From positions 1-43,908 of IMG/VR virus record IMGVR_UViG_3300044798_000207: a stretch of DNA of 43,908 nucleotides; one strand, 5' to 3'. Position 1 is the first letter of the stretch. Each line of letters begins with the position of its first letter. The DNA is from a virus. The notes beneath the pieces are model-generated. The model searched no databases, had not been told where the DNA came from, and saw only the letters and a list, made by a program, of their open reading frames with translations. A program made the position numbers and the translations under genes. This document shows positions 36,668 through 43,908 of this stretch, one piece after another.

Positions 36668-38208
36668 ATCTTGAGGAGGTCCGACAGGCGTTTGCCAAAT
36701 TGGGAAGAGATAATCTCTACTTCCTTACCCGTGCAATCCTGTATCCTCCCCGGACTTCCTCCAGACCCCCATTTGTATACAACGATCAATTGCACAGAGA
36801 GCTTACGGGCGTACTGGAAGATCCGAACTTTACCAAGAAGCTGATCCTGGTTCCCCGTGGGCATTTCAAGACTACTTTAATCAAAGCTTGGGCAATTCAA
36901 CGAGTATTGCGGAATCCAGAAGAACGAATATTATTCCTGTCGGGTTCAGATTTAAACCCGAAAAGATCCGTACAGCACATTGAATCGGTGTTCGAAAAAA
37001 ATGCTTTGTTTAGATGGTTGTATCCAGAAATAATTCCAGACTTCAACTCTACAACCTGGTCGAAGACTGAAGCTACCATTAAACGAAAGCAAAGTTGGCC
37101 TGAGCCCACGTTTGACTCTGCTGGTTTTGGTACTATGCTTCCGGGCAGACACTATAGTGCTCTCGTCAAGGATGACATTGTAAATGATAAGAATTCCGCT
37201 ACTCCCGAACTTGAAGACCAGGTTATTGAATGGGATGCTTCAACTGTTCCTCTATTTGACTCCCCTGAAGATCCCGCGAATACTGAGATCGTCATTGGTA
37301 CGCCATGGACCCATACGGATGCGTACGCTGTAAAGAGAAGGGACCCGGACTTTGCGCTCTATGTTCGGCACGCTTTGGAGACAGAAGGGAAGCCCGATTA
37401 TGATAATGGACAGCCGATATTTCCTGAACGATTTACCAAAGAGAGAATCTACAGAATCCGAAAGCGTCTGGAAAACGATGATCTGTTCTTCTGTCAATAT
37501 ATGTGCGACCCTCACGGCGGTGGGTCAGGCGACTTCCAACGGGATTATATTCAATACTATGAAGAAACGCCGAAGCAATTGGCAATCAGCGTAACAATCG
37601 ACCCTGGAGGATTGCGGGCGCATTCGGATAGCGCAGCGTTTACGGTTGTGGGAGTTGATCCGAATAACGATTGGTATGTATTGCTGGCTTACAAACGCCG
37701 GATGAATCCCCGTGAACAGATTGAAGAACTGTTTAATATTTATGAACAGTACCCAACCGTGCACACGATTGGAATAGAAACAGTTGCTTGGCAGAAGGCT
37801 CTGAAGTTCTTCGCTGAAGAGGAAATGAGAAAACGGGGCACGTTCCTTCCAATAAAGGAACTCCGAACCGATACAAGAGTATCAAAACCTATGCGTATAC
37901 GTGGGCTGATTCCCCGGTTTAGTAACCGCACAGTATTCACGAAAAAACACATGACAGCGCTGGAGGATGAGCTTTTCTGCCGAGTAAAATCAGATGACTT
38001 AAAGGATGCGCTGGCGTATCAGTTGCAAGTGGCGACTTTTAGGCCAGTAATTCGCCCAGCCCATGTGGTGAATCCTTTTTCCATCGAGGCAGTCTTGGCA
38101 GAGTTGGCTCACAGGAAGTTGGGGGAGAATACAATCGAGAAGCATTTGGTGGATACCTTTTATTCAGATCCACGGAATACATTTAAACAGTTACAGGAGG
38201 CAAATTAA
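36664..38208 (+). CDS. Terminase large subunit
   Basis: 514 residues. ATPase: Walker A variant PRGHFKT (64-70), Walker B YSALVKDD (about 164-171), then a coupling segment IVIGTPWTHTDAY. Nuclease: SVTIDPGG (D near 304) with later acidic positions GIETVAW (about 366-372) and DDLKDALAYQ (about 444-453), the RNase H-like metal triad. It pumps DNA into the procapsid through the portal and cuts concatemers. ATGA overlap with the zinc microgene and TAATG overlap with the next gene. Confidence 0.93.
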   Translation: MNLEEVRQAFAKLGRDNLYFLTRAILYPPRTSSRPPFVYNDQLHRELTGVLEDPNFTKKLILVPRGHFKTTLIKAWAIQRVLRNPEERILFLSGSDLNPKRSVQHIESVFEKNALFRWLYPEIIPDFNSTTWSKTEATIKRKQSWPEPTFDSAGFGTMLPGRHYSALVKDDIVNDKNSATPELEDQVIEWDASTVPLFDSPEDPANTEIVIGTPWTHTDAYAVKRRDPDFALYVRHALETEGKPDYDNGQPIFPERFTKERIYRIRKRLENDDLFFCQYMCDPHGGGSGDFQRDYIQYYEETPKQLAISVTIDPGGLRAHSDSAAFTVVGVDPNNDWYVLLAYKRRMNPREQIEELFNIYEQYPTVHTIGIETVAWQKALKFFAEEEMRKRGTFLPIKELRTDTRVSKPMRIRGLIPRFSNRTVFTKKHMTALEDELFCRVKSDDLKDALAYQLQVATFRPVIRPAHVVNPFSIEAVLAELAHRKLGENTIEKHLVDTFYSDPRNTFKQLQEAN

Positions 38209-38549
38209 TGAAAGGTGCGGCTACGTATTTTGCAACGGGGTTGGATGAATCTCCTCTCGTGTTGGTTGGCGCAGGACCCCTTGGGATAGCGAATTTCTTT
38301 ATTTATAACAACGATTCCGCTGCGGGATTCGTGCAGTTTTTTAATGCTGCGGCTATTGGGGATGTAACTTTGAATTCAACTGTACCAGACTTCGTTGTGG
38401 GGATTGCTGCTACAAGTTGGGCGCAAGGGCAAATGAGTATTCCGCTGATGTTCACGAAGGGAATCGTTATGGCCTTTACTACAACCGCAACTGGCGCTGG
38501 AGCAACAAGTTCGACGGCTGAAGTCAACTTAGGGTTAGTGCGACCGTAA
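38208..38549 (+). CDS. Small virion-type protein (113 aa)
   Basis: 113 residues, beta-rich and hydrophobic with Ala/Gly/Thr/Val (AGPLGIANFFIYNNDSAAGF). Such short all-beta proteins next to phage fibre genes are often head or tail accessory proteins. Stop/start overlaps of TAATG type on both sides. Function inferred from context. Confidence 0.5.
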   Translation: MKGAATYFATGLDESPLVLVGAGPLGIANFFIYNNDSAAGFVQFFNAAAIGDVTLNSTVPDFVVGIAATSWAQGQMSIPLMFTKGIVMAFTTTATGAGATSSTAEVNLGLVRP

Positions 38550-38710
38550 TGGCTACCGGAATTCGCATCGTCCATCGGTCGCTGAATAGCATTGCCGTTT
38601 TGGATAACGTCATGCAGGCGCTGGAGAAACAGCTTCCCTGGTGGATGCGATGGGCGGTTTATGGCCGGGTGAGGAAGATTATCCTTGACTCCGTGGGGGA
38701 TTTGTTATGA
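38549..38710 (+). CDS. Hypothetical protein (53 aa)
   Basis: 53 residues, basic and helical with a Trp-rich middle (QLPWWMRWAVYGRVRKII). TAATG start and ATGA end overlaps fix its frame. Possibly membrane-interface binding. Not recognised. Confidence 0.55.
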   Translation: MATGIRIVHRSLNSIAVLDNVMQALEKQLPWWMRWAVYGRVRKIILDSVGDLL

Positions 38711-39012
38711 CTACAAGGGTTCTTCCTTCATATTATTCCCCAACGGGATTTCAGAAGCTAACAGTAAGTTCGTCTGCGGTGGGATTTACCCTCCCTTCGG
38801 CTCCCCAGACCCGTGCGGTCATTTTTACCGTCGAGAATAACCCAATTCGTATGAAAGTGGATACAGGAACTGTATCGGCTACGGATGGGCTTCTTCTTTA
38901 CGTTGGAGATGAAGTTGAGTTGACGAACGTAGAAATGATTAATAATTGCAGGTTGATTGCACAGAGTTCGGATGGACTGGTACAGATTCAGTACTTTGGT
39001 GGGGGCGTGTAA
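38707..39012 (+). CDS. Small beta-rich virion accessory protein (101 aa)
   Basis: 101 residues, predicted all-beta (RAVIFTVENNPIRMKVDTGT), of a type frequent in phage fibre regions. Ends QYFGGGV; the codons for this end (GGTGGGGGCGT) are repeated at the end of the following EndoVII gene, so the native 3' junction seems to have been interrupted by that insertion. Confidence 0.55.
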   Translation: MTTRVLPSYYSPTGFQKLTVSSSAVGFTLPSAPQTRAVIFTVENNPIRMKVDTGTVSATDGLLLYVGDEVELTNVEMINNCRLIAQSSDGLVQIQYFGGGV

Positions 39013-39410
39013 CCATTGGAAACCACTAAGAAAGTTTGTGCCCATTGCCATATCGAGAAATCTATAAATGCTTTTGCCTTTAACAAAAGGTATAAAGACG
39101 GAAGAGCTAATAGATGTAAAACTTGCAACAATGCACACATGAAAAAGTATTTGGAAGAACACCGGGAAGAATGTGGTGTGAGAGTTAAAAAATGGGTTTT
39201 GAAAAAGAAAGAAAAAGTAGCGGGAAGGTTGAAACCCCGGTTTTGTGAAGTTTGTGGAAAAGAAGGACGTATTGTGTTCGATCATGATCATATAACCAAA
39301 AAGTTTAGGGGTTGGATTTGCAATGAGTGCAATGCGGCTCTTGGTATGGTAAAAGATAATCCTGTTGTTTTGGATCGTTTGCGCCAATATATTCTTACGG
39401 GTGGGGGCGT
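38998..39410 (+). mobile_element. EndoVII gene insertion flanked by 11-bp direct repeat
   Basis: GGTGGGGGCGT occurs at 38998..39008 and again at 39400..39410, bounding a 402-bp unit that contains only the EndoVII-type nuclease gene. Removing the unit recreates GGCGTATGA, that is, an ATGA stop/start overlap between the 101-aa gene and the fibre gene, the junction style used throughout this operon. Confidence 0.7.
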
Positions 39411-39414
39411 ATGA
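39016..39414 (+). CDS. Recombination endonuclease VII-type HNH homing nuclease
   Basis: 132 residues from TTG 39016. N-terminal zinc site CAHC (8-11) with CKTC (34-37), a basic linker, then CEVC (77-80), DHDH (89-92) and the hallmark FRGWICNECNAALG (97-110) with CxxC at 102-105. It cuts DNA at branched or specific sites; free-standing copies behave as homing elements. The start has no strong site, and the stop overlaps the fibre start. Confidence 0.88.
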   Translation: METTKKVCAHCHIEKSINAFAFNKRYKDGRANRCKTCNNAHMKKYLEEHREECGVRVKKWVLKKKEKVAGRLKPRFCEVCGKEGRIVFDHDHITKKFRGWICNECNAALGMVKDNPVVLDRLRQYILTGGGV

Positions 39415-41039
39415 TTACGGGTCGAGGTATTATTACAGGCCGAAACCAAGGCAAGACTCCCCATGATCCTTTGACCATTGGATCTGATGCTGAACACACG
39501 CTTTTAGTTCAGGTTCTCTCAGGTGCAGACGCAGCGCCAACGCAAAAGGGTCATATTACGCTTGCGGGGGAATTGACCGGAACGGCAGCACTTCCCACTA
39601 TTACCTCAACTCATTCTGGTAGTGCGCATCACGCAGCGATTACTCTCAAGACTGGCCACGATGCAGCACTCACCCTTTCAGGCCAAGAACTTGATTTGGC
39701 TGATGTACTTACTCCAACTGAGCATACCAACATTGGCAGTGGATCACCTCATCATGCCGCAGTGACTCTGGCCACGGGTGGAGATACCCTTCTTGGTTTA
39801 TCTGGTCAGGCGTTGGATTTGGACACGCAGGCAGCTAATCTTGGGCTTTTTGGTCCAGTTTCGGGTGATCCTGCTGCGCCGACTTTCCGAGCCTTGGCGA
39901 ATGCTGATTTTCCTGCAACTCTGAACCCAACCCTTGCTGGGTTGGGTGCTACTCCAATAGTGACCAGTTATGCCGGTCCGCACGCTATTGGTGGGGCTGC
40001 TGATTCAAGTATACAACTTTGGTTGCGCGGGAGTTTAGTAGCATCCAGTGGTCCTGCGGCTTTGTATATAAGCACAAATATAACCCCTGGCGGAACGAAT
40101 CAGGGGGCAGAGGCAATGCTTTTGAACCCAACCATAAATATGGTTGCAGGACAAACTCATACGAGGTTTATGTCATTACAACTTGTTGCTCCAACAATTG
40201 TTGCGGCTTCTGGAGCTACGGTTACCGAAGCAACGACTCTTAGAATTAATTCTGCACCTACGGCTGGAGTTAGCAATTACGCAATTAATGTCGTTGCAGG
40301 TGCTTCCAAATTTGGAGCCTTGACTGCCTCCCTTCCAATCATAACCGACTCCGACAAGGTTCTGGCCAGTCTTGCCTACACCGGCGCGACAAGTTTTCGG
40401 AAGAATCTTGGTTTGGAGACGGATGATAGCCCAACCTTCAACCAAGGCAACTTCACAACCCTGCACACCACCACCATTCTTGCAGACCACATTGGAGAAC
40501 ATGCCTCAGCGCATACAGTAGTTTTTGATAATACCGTATTATTGCCAGCGGTTACCAATATTAGAGGAACAAATCCAACGGTATACATTGGCACTAATTC
40601 AGATCCCGAAACAGCAACGTTAAGTCTGGGTTATCAAGCGATTCCATCCTTTGCTTTAAAATATACAACAACGGATGCAGTTTCGTATATTGATATGCTC
40701 TATGTGCCTGTAAATGGGACTCCTTACGGGGATTTAAATATAAGGACAAAGAATCCGAGTAGCGTTTCAACAAGCAGAATCTATATTGTTGCATACACTG
40801 GCAAGGTTGGATTTGGCGGAAACACCGCTCCAGCGGAGGTTGTTGATGTAATAGGTAATCTCAACGCTACTGGCGTTCTCAAAATTGACGACGTGCAGGT
40901 GGTTTCTAATCAGGTGGTGGATGCCACGATTGACAATTCAATAGAAGCCGCGTTTACGACACTTTATCCATTAGCAAGTGCACTCTTGAATGGCATACGA
41001 ACTGCTCAGAAAACTCATGGTTTAATGGCAGCATCATAA
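39411..41039 (+). CDS. Tail fibre / receptor-binding protein
   Basis: 542 residues, Gly/Thr/Ala-rich. Residues about 65-140 contain two copies of a fibre repeat: HHAAITLKTGHDAALTLSGQ and HHAAVTLATGGDTLLGLSGQ, followed by QLDL-type strands, a pattern common in phage fibres. The middle (about 190-450) is repetitive beta, the C-terminus (GVLKIDDVQVV, then a helix) may trimerise. It would recognise the host surface. ATGA-type start; an AAAAGGAGG site for the next gene follows. Confidence 0.75.
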   Translation: MITGRGIITGRNQGKTPHDPLTIGSDAEHTLLVQVLSGADAAPTQKGHITLAGELTGTAALPTITSTHSGSAHHAAITLKTGHDAALTLSGQELDLADVLTPTEHTNIGSGSPHHAAVTLATGGDTLLGLSGQALDLDTQAANLGLFGPVSGDPAAPTFRALANADFPATLNPTLAGLGATPIVTSYAGPHAIGGAADSSIQLWLRGSLVASSGPAALYISTNITPGGTNQGAEAMLLNPTINMVAGQTHTRFMSLQLVAPTIVAASGATVTEATTLRINSAPTAGVSNYAINVVAGASKFGALTASLPIITDSDKVLASLAYTGATSFRKNLGLETDDSPTFNQGNFTTLHTTTILADHIGEHASAHTVVFDNTVLLPAVTNIRGTNPTVYIGTNSDPETATLSLGYQAIPSFALKYTTTDAVSYIDMLYVPVNGTPYGDLNIRTKNPSSVSTSRIYIVAYTGKVGFGGNTAPAEVVDVIGNLNATGVLKIDDVQVVSNQVVDATIDNSIEAAFTTLYPLASALLNGIRTAQKTHGLMAAS

Positions 41040-41051
41040 AAAGGAGGATTT

Positions 41052-41249
41052 ATGGTATTCGACAAAGAAGAACAACGTAAAATCATCTTAGAACTCTTGG
41101 ACAGTGTGACCATTCCTGGAAAGGCAATGGACGTTTTATTCGCCTTCAAACAGCAGGTAATTGCAGGCGAAGTTAGGAAAGTGGAACTAAAGGAAGATCC
41201 GCTTCCAGGCGGGCATAGAAGTCAATGTCCTGACGAATTAGGTGTTTGA
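41052..41249 (+). CDS. Small hypothetical protein (65 aa)
   Basis: 65 residues from ATG 41052 (AAAGGAGGATTT). Helical N-terminal two thirds (EEQRKIILELLDSVTIPGKA), charged tail. Precedes the lysis-region genes. Not recognised. Confidence 0.55.
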   Translation: MVFDKEEQRKIILELLDSVTIPGKAMDVLFAFKQQVIAGEVRKVELKEDPLPGGHRSQCPDELGV

Positions 41250-41707
41250 TGAAAAAGTTGTCTGTCTTGCTGGTTGTAATTTTTGTGCTTCTATTCAGTT
41301 GCGCAGGCTTGAACCTAAACAAATCCGACTCGCGTGAAGTGAAGTTCGGTCCCGTTTCCTATACGATGCCACTGGCCGTTCCTGACTTTTCCGAATGGAC
41401 TGGAACTCCTGCTCCAATACTGATGTCTCAGCGACTCGACGTTGTGCGCTGGTTTGCATCTAATCCCAACAACTCTGATGAGAATGTTCTGATGCTGGTT
41501 GCTTTGGAAAATCACGATCAGCCTTACATGATCGGCGTTGCGCATACGCCGTCTGTTAAACTTGGCAAGCGCAATTTTTATGCTGACAAGCAGTACGTAC
41601 TAACCGGCAAACCTTCCTTTGTGTTGAGTTTTGTTGATGAACCCCCGAATGTGGCGAAGTTTATTGTGATGAAACAGTTACAACTTACACCGAAGATGGA
41701 GATTTAA
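41249..41707 (+). CDS. Lipoprotein (152 aa), possible spanin-like role
   Basis: 152 residues. ATG 41249 shares a base with the preceding stop. Signal peptide MKKLSVLLVVIFVLLFSC with lipobox LFSC (Cys 18), so it should be lipidated and, in a Gram-negative host, sorted to the outer membrane. The mature part is beta-rich. Next to the holin gene it could serve lysis (outer spanin) or block superinfection; its length exceeds usual o-spanins, so the role stays open. Confidence 0.65.
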   Translation: MKKLSVLLVVIFVLLFSCAGLNLNKSDSREVKFGPVSYTMPLAVPDFSEWTGTPAPILMSQRLDVVRWFASNPNNSDENVLMLVALENHDQPYMIGVAHTPSVKLGKRNFYADKQYVLTGKPSFVLSFVDEPPNVAKFIVMKQLQLTPKMEI

Positions 41708-41708
41708 G

Positions 41709-42107
41709 ATGGCCTTTGATCCCATAACAGCAGTTGCGGATTTTGCCGGAAAGGTTGTGGATAAGCTCTTTCCCGACAAAACCGAAGCGGCAAAAGCCAA
41801 GGCAGCTCTTGATCTCGTTGGTTTGCAGCAAGACTTTCAGCTCTTACAGGGGCAAATGCAAATCAACGTGGAGGAAGCCAAGAGCACGAGCGTATTTGTT
41901 GCTGGCTGGCGGCCTTTTGTGGGTTGGGTCTGTGGCTGCGGATTTGCCTGGACTTTTGTTGCGGGTCCATTCTTGATGTTTGCTTTGAATGCGTTAGGCC
42001 ACGAGGTCAGTCTTCCAGTCCTCGATTACAGTGAACTCTCTACGCTTCTGCTTGGTATGCTCGGTCTTGGTGGAATGCGCAGTTATGATAAGCGAAATGG
42101 AAAATAA
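41709..42107 (+). CDS. Holin, three-transmembrane type
   Basis: 132 residues. N-terminal amphipathic helices (FAGKVVDKLFPDKTEAAKAK), then AGWRPFVGWVCGCGFAWTF, a second hydrophobic segment (VAGPFLMFAL) and LSTLLLGMLGLGGMRSYDK. The 'GWRPFvGW..g..w' and 'LLxGmLGLGGmR..eK' blocks are hallmarks of the Holin_3TMs family. It would open the inner membrane for the endolysin encoded at 20355..20789, far away in the same late block. Confidence 0.8.
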   Translation: MAFDPITAVADFAGKVVDKLFPDKTEAAKAKAALDLVGLQQDFQLLQGQMQINVEEAKSTSVFVAGWRPFVGWVCGCGFAWTFVAGPFLMFALNALGHEVSLPVLDYSELSTLLLGMLGLGGMRSYDKRNGK

Positions 42108-42297
42108 ATTGGTTTTGGTCATTCTGGCCCTCTGGTGTTTGGGTTTGACTATTGGATTTGGATTGGCTCTTCACGAACTAATCCAAACCAAAGAGCAGGC
42201 AGTAGTGGCGCAGAGCGTAAGTATGCGAGCGAATGATAATACAGACAAGTGGGCAAGAGAATACGCGCATCATGTGCGTCTATATCACGAAAAATAA
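42085..42297 (+). CDS. Single-pass membrane protein, possible inner spanin
   Basis: 70 residues from ATG 42085 (a second in-frame ATG at 42097). An N-terminal membrane anchor (LVLVILALWCLGLTIGFGLA) and a soluble helical remainder fit an i-spanin/Rz layout, but it is short and overlaps the holin end by 23 bases. Not proven. Confidence 0.5.
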   Translation: MISEMENKLVLVILALWCLGLTIGFGLALHELIQTKEQAVVAQSVSMRANDNTDKWAREYAHHVRLYHEK

Positions 42298-42309
42298 AGG
42301 AGAACAAAA

Positions 42310-42501
42310 ATGGGTAGTTTGAAGAGTAAGAAAATGGATTTAGTGTCCCCTGCGCAGAACGCCGACCCAAAGGGCGGACCTGGCGGATCTAAGAATTCGC
42401 CTTCATTTGGTGGGAAGCAGGGCAAGGGAACCAAGAGTCATTTTGCGATGGAAGGACCTGATCGCGCAGGCGGTGGATGGACTGTTGGCAAGGGCAAATA
42501 A
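42310..42501 (+). CDS. Gly/Lys-rich small protein (63 aa)
   Basis: 63 residues, low complexity (G, K, S, P), probably disordered; AAGGAGAACAAAA precedes ATG 42310. No motif. May be a virion minor protein or nucleic-acid-binding tail. Confidence 0.5.
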   Translation: MGSLKSKKMDLVSPAQNADPKGGPGGSKNSPSFGGKQGKGTKSHFAMEGPDRAGGGWTVGKGK

Positions 42502-42502
42502 A

Positions 42503-42628
42503 ATGAAAAGGTTTTTTGGCCTTATAGCCGAAATTCTTTTTTGGCCTTTTGCTATTGCCTTTGTTCTTGCGCTTGCACCTATGGCTTTGGCTGCTTGGCT
42601 TGCCAAAAATGAGGCTATATTCGATTGA
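42503..42628 (+). CDS. Membrane microprotein (41 aa)
   Basis: 41 residues from ATG 42503, two bases after the previous stop. Basic start then a long hydrophobic segment (LIAEILFWPFAIAFVLALAP). Its stop overlaps the TTG start of the ATP-grasp gene. Another candidate lysis accessory protein. Confidence 0.5.
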   Translation: MKRFFGLIAEILFWPFAIAFVLALAPMALAAWLAKNEAIFD

Positions 42629-43878
42629 CCTACTCCAAATGGAAAGCTCTCGTATGTGATCCAGGCGGTCACATGGTCGAACAGGCCATCAGGCTGGGCC
42701 GCGATTTGGCCAAAGTCTACTACTATACTCCTTGGCAGAAGGGCTGGCCCGTTTACGAGGATGTCGCGCTTGGCGAGGGCATGGAGAACATCACACGTGA
42801 AAACAACTTCTTCAAGCGATTGGATGAAGTTGACCTGGTGATGTTCACCGACATTGGCCTTGGGGATCTTGCACAATGGCTGCGAAGAAAAGGTCATCGA
42901 GTCTTCGGAGCGGCGGGGGCTGAGGAGTTGGAGTTAAATAGATTCCTCTTGCAGGAGAAGCTGAAGGAGTTTGGGTTGCCAACGAAGCACACAGAACTGG
43001 TGCGCGGAACCGACAACCTCCGCTTATACATTCAAAAGCACCCCGGCAAATGGATCAAGATGAATATCTTTCGAGGCAATGCTAATACTTTCTACGCTAA
43101 AAGCGTAGGCGCAATTGACCAAAAGCTCTGCAAGCTCGAATTTGAAATGGGTCCACACGCTCAAACCCTTCCATTTATGGTTTGCGATCCCATCGAGGGC
43201 ATCGAGACGGGAATGGACGGCTTCTTCGGTTTGCATGGTTTTGTCTATCCAACCCTGTGGGGATTCATGCAGGATACGACCTATTTGGGAAAATACTCCT
43301 GGAATCCTCCGTTGGTAATTGGCTCAAATATGGCTCAATTGACTCCACTGCTTACTTCCTATTCCTACAAAGGTCCAATCTCCACGGAGGTTCGCACCGC
43401 GGATGGTCTGAAGGGGTATTTGACTGATCTAACCTGTAGATTTGCCTCTCCGCTTGCGGTCATTCACACGGAGGGAATCAAGAACTATACAGAAGTCATC
43501 TGTCAACTTGCTGATGGCATGGAGCCAGTAATTGAACCAAGAGCCAAATATGTTGGTTGTGCGCTCCTTCCAACTCAGGAGCCTGAAAAGACCTGGACGC
43601 ATTTGGACTTGGGTTCGGCAGATCGCTCCAAGGTCAAATTAATGCGAGCAGCCAAATACAAAGGCGAATACTACGCCGTTAAGGGCGAGGAGAATGGATT
43701 CATCATCATAGGCTTAGGCAATTCATTACAGGCTGTAATTGATAGTATTCAAGAAACCGGAGCGAAAGTATCAGCCTCCGAACTCCAAAAAGAGCCACTG
43801 GGGCATTTAAACAAGCACCTCGAAGACTTAAAAGAGGCGGAAGAGATGGGGATTTTTCTCGATGGCAGTGATAATTAA
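42625..43878 (+). CDS. ATP-grasp ligase-like protein (PurD-like fold)
   Basis: 417 residues from TTG 42625 (GAGG ten bases ahead; opening KWKALVCDPGGHMVEQAI fits the N-terminal Rossmann-like lobe of this family). Residues about 100-140 (GAAGAEELELNRFLLQEKLK, then GLPT) resemble the PurD/ATP-grasp lid entry, and PIEGIETGMDGFFG plus FMQDTTYLGKYSW echo the metal and substrate loops. ATP-grasp enzymes join a carboxylate to an amine via an acyl phosphate. In a virion operon immediately before the portal the substrate is unclear: a protein/peptide modification or a DNA-base modification are both possible. Confidence 0.6.
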   Translation: MTYSKWKALVCDPGGHMVEQAIRLGRDLAKVYYYTPWQKGWPVYEDVALGEGMENITRENNFFKRLDEVDLVMFTDIGLGDLAQWLRRKGHRVFGAAGAEELELNRFLLQEKLKEFGLPTKHTELVRGTDNLRLYIQKHPGKWIKMNIFRGNANTFYAKSVGAIDQKLCKLEFEMGPHAQTLPFMVCDPIEGIETGMDGFFGLHGFVYPTLWGFMQDTTYLGKYSWNPPLVIGSNMAQLTPLLTSYSYKGPISTEVRTADGLKGYLTDLTCRFASPLAVIHTEGIKNYTEVICQLADGMEPVIEPRAKYVGCALLPTQEPEKTWTHLDLGSADRSKVKLMRAAKYKGEYYAVKGEENGFIIIGLGNSLQAVIDSIQETGAKVSASELQKEPLGHLNKHLEDLKEAEEMGIFLDGSDN

Positions 43879-43908
43879 CGACGGCAAAGTAGGCAAAGAA
43901 GAGAAGAA
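43782..43908. repeat. 127-bp terminal direct repeat, right copy
   Basis: Identical to 1..127. See the left copy. Confidence 0.9.
43862..43908 (+). CDS. Start of portal gene (repeat copy of 81..127)
   Basis: The first 15 codons of the portal gene, cut by the window end. The complete gene is at 81..1892. Confidence 0.9.
   Translation, partial: MAVIINDGKVGKEEK

Noticed and set aside
42403-42897. 164-codon minus-strand frame
   Set aside because: Opposite three well-supported late genes and without a ribosome site.
1-43908. Integrase, lysogeny repressor, CRISPR array or insertion sequence
   Set aside because: No matching motifs or regular repeat-spacer pattern seen on either strand.

Overview
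The window is one complete tailed-phage genome in circular form. Its first 127 bases (1..127) are repeated exactly at the end (43782..43908), so the unique circle is 43,781 bp. The gene set is that of a short-tailed (podovirus-type) phage: a large portal, scaffold, HK97-fold-type capsid protein, adaptor proteins, a T7 gp12-like tail nozzle, large internal/ejection proteins, a terminase, and no tape-measure or sheath genes. I see no integrase, excisionase or recognisable lysogeny repressor, so a lytic life style is likely. The host cannot be named. A lipoprotein in the lysis region suggests a Gram-negative host, and most genes have strong GGAGG-type ribosome binding sites.

Layout: two large transcription blocks. 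The late block runs rightward from two tRNA genes (Ala and Met, 35573..35730) through small terminase, three small genes, large terminase, minor virion proteins, an EndoVII-type homing nuclease, tail fibre, lipoprotein, holin and an ATP-grasp protein. It continues through the circle junction into portal, scaffold, capsid, a duplicated virion protein, a beta-helix protein, a duplicated adaptor, the nozzle, a very cysteine-rich protein, ejection-type proteins and a T7-lysozyme-like amidase (ends 20789). The early block runs leftward from about 34932 to 20449. It starts with many very small genes (several zinc-ribbon or single-membrane-segment microproteins). Then come a Cas4/RecB-type nuclease, a Sak4-like RecA-fold ATPase, a small putative ssDNA-binding protein, a stretch with two tRNA-like folded RNAs, a replication cluster, an RNA-ligase-like protein, a DUF3987 ATPase, an HNH nuclease and a calcineurin-like phosphoesterase. 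The two blocks collide at 20449..20789, where the last early gene reads antisense through most of the endolysin.

The most unusual item is the replicase. It has the SPO1-phage plan (uracil-DNA-glycosylase-like domain, 3'-5' exonuclease, family A polymerase) but is split in the thumb into two genes, with a 92-codon DUF2829/Tad2-like gene between them. All three are translationally coupled. Several hallmark residues are changed (Exo III Asp to His, motif B Phe to His, motif C HDE to HDG).

Other points: an EndoVII gene flanked by an 11-bp direct repeat that shows the ancestral ATGA junction; a repeat-rich candidate origin at 32.9-33.4 kb (tandem 23-bp repeats, TACAGACG boxes, AT tract); GTTCA-N4-TGAAC operator-like palindromes; a 227-nt hairpin array behind the capsid gene; and a pair of out-of-frame overlaps ahead of the polymerase. 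All function calls are by eye from motifs and gene order; no search was run.
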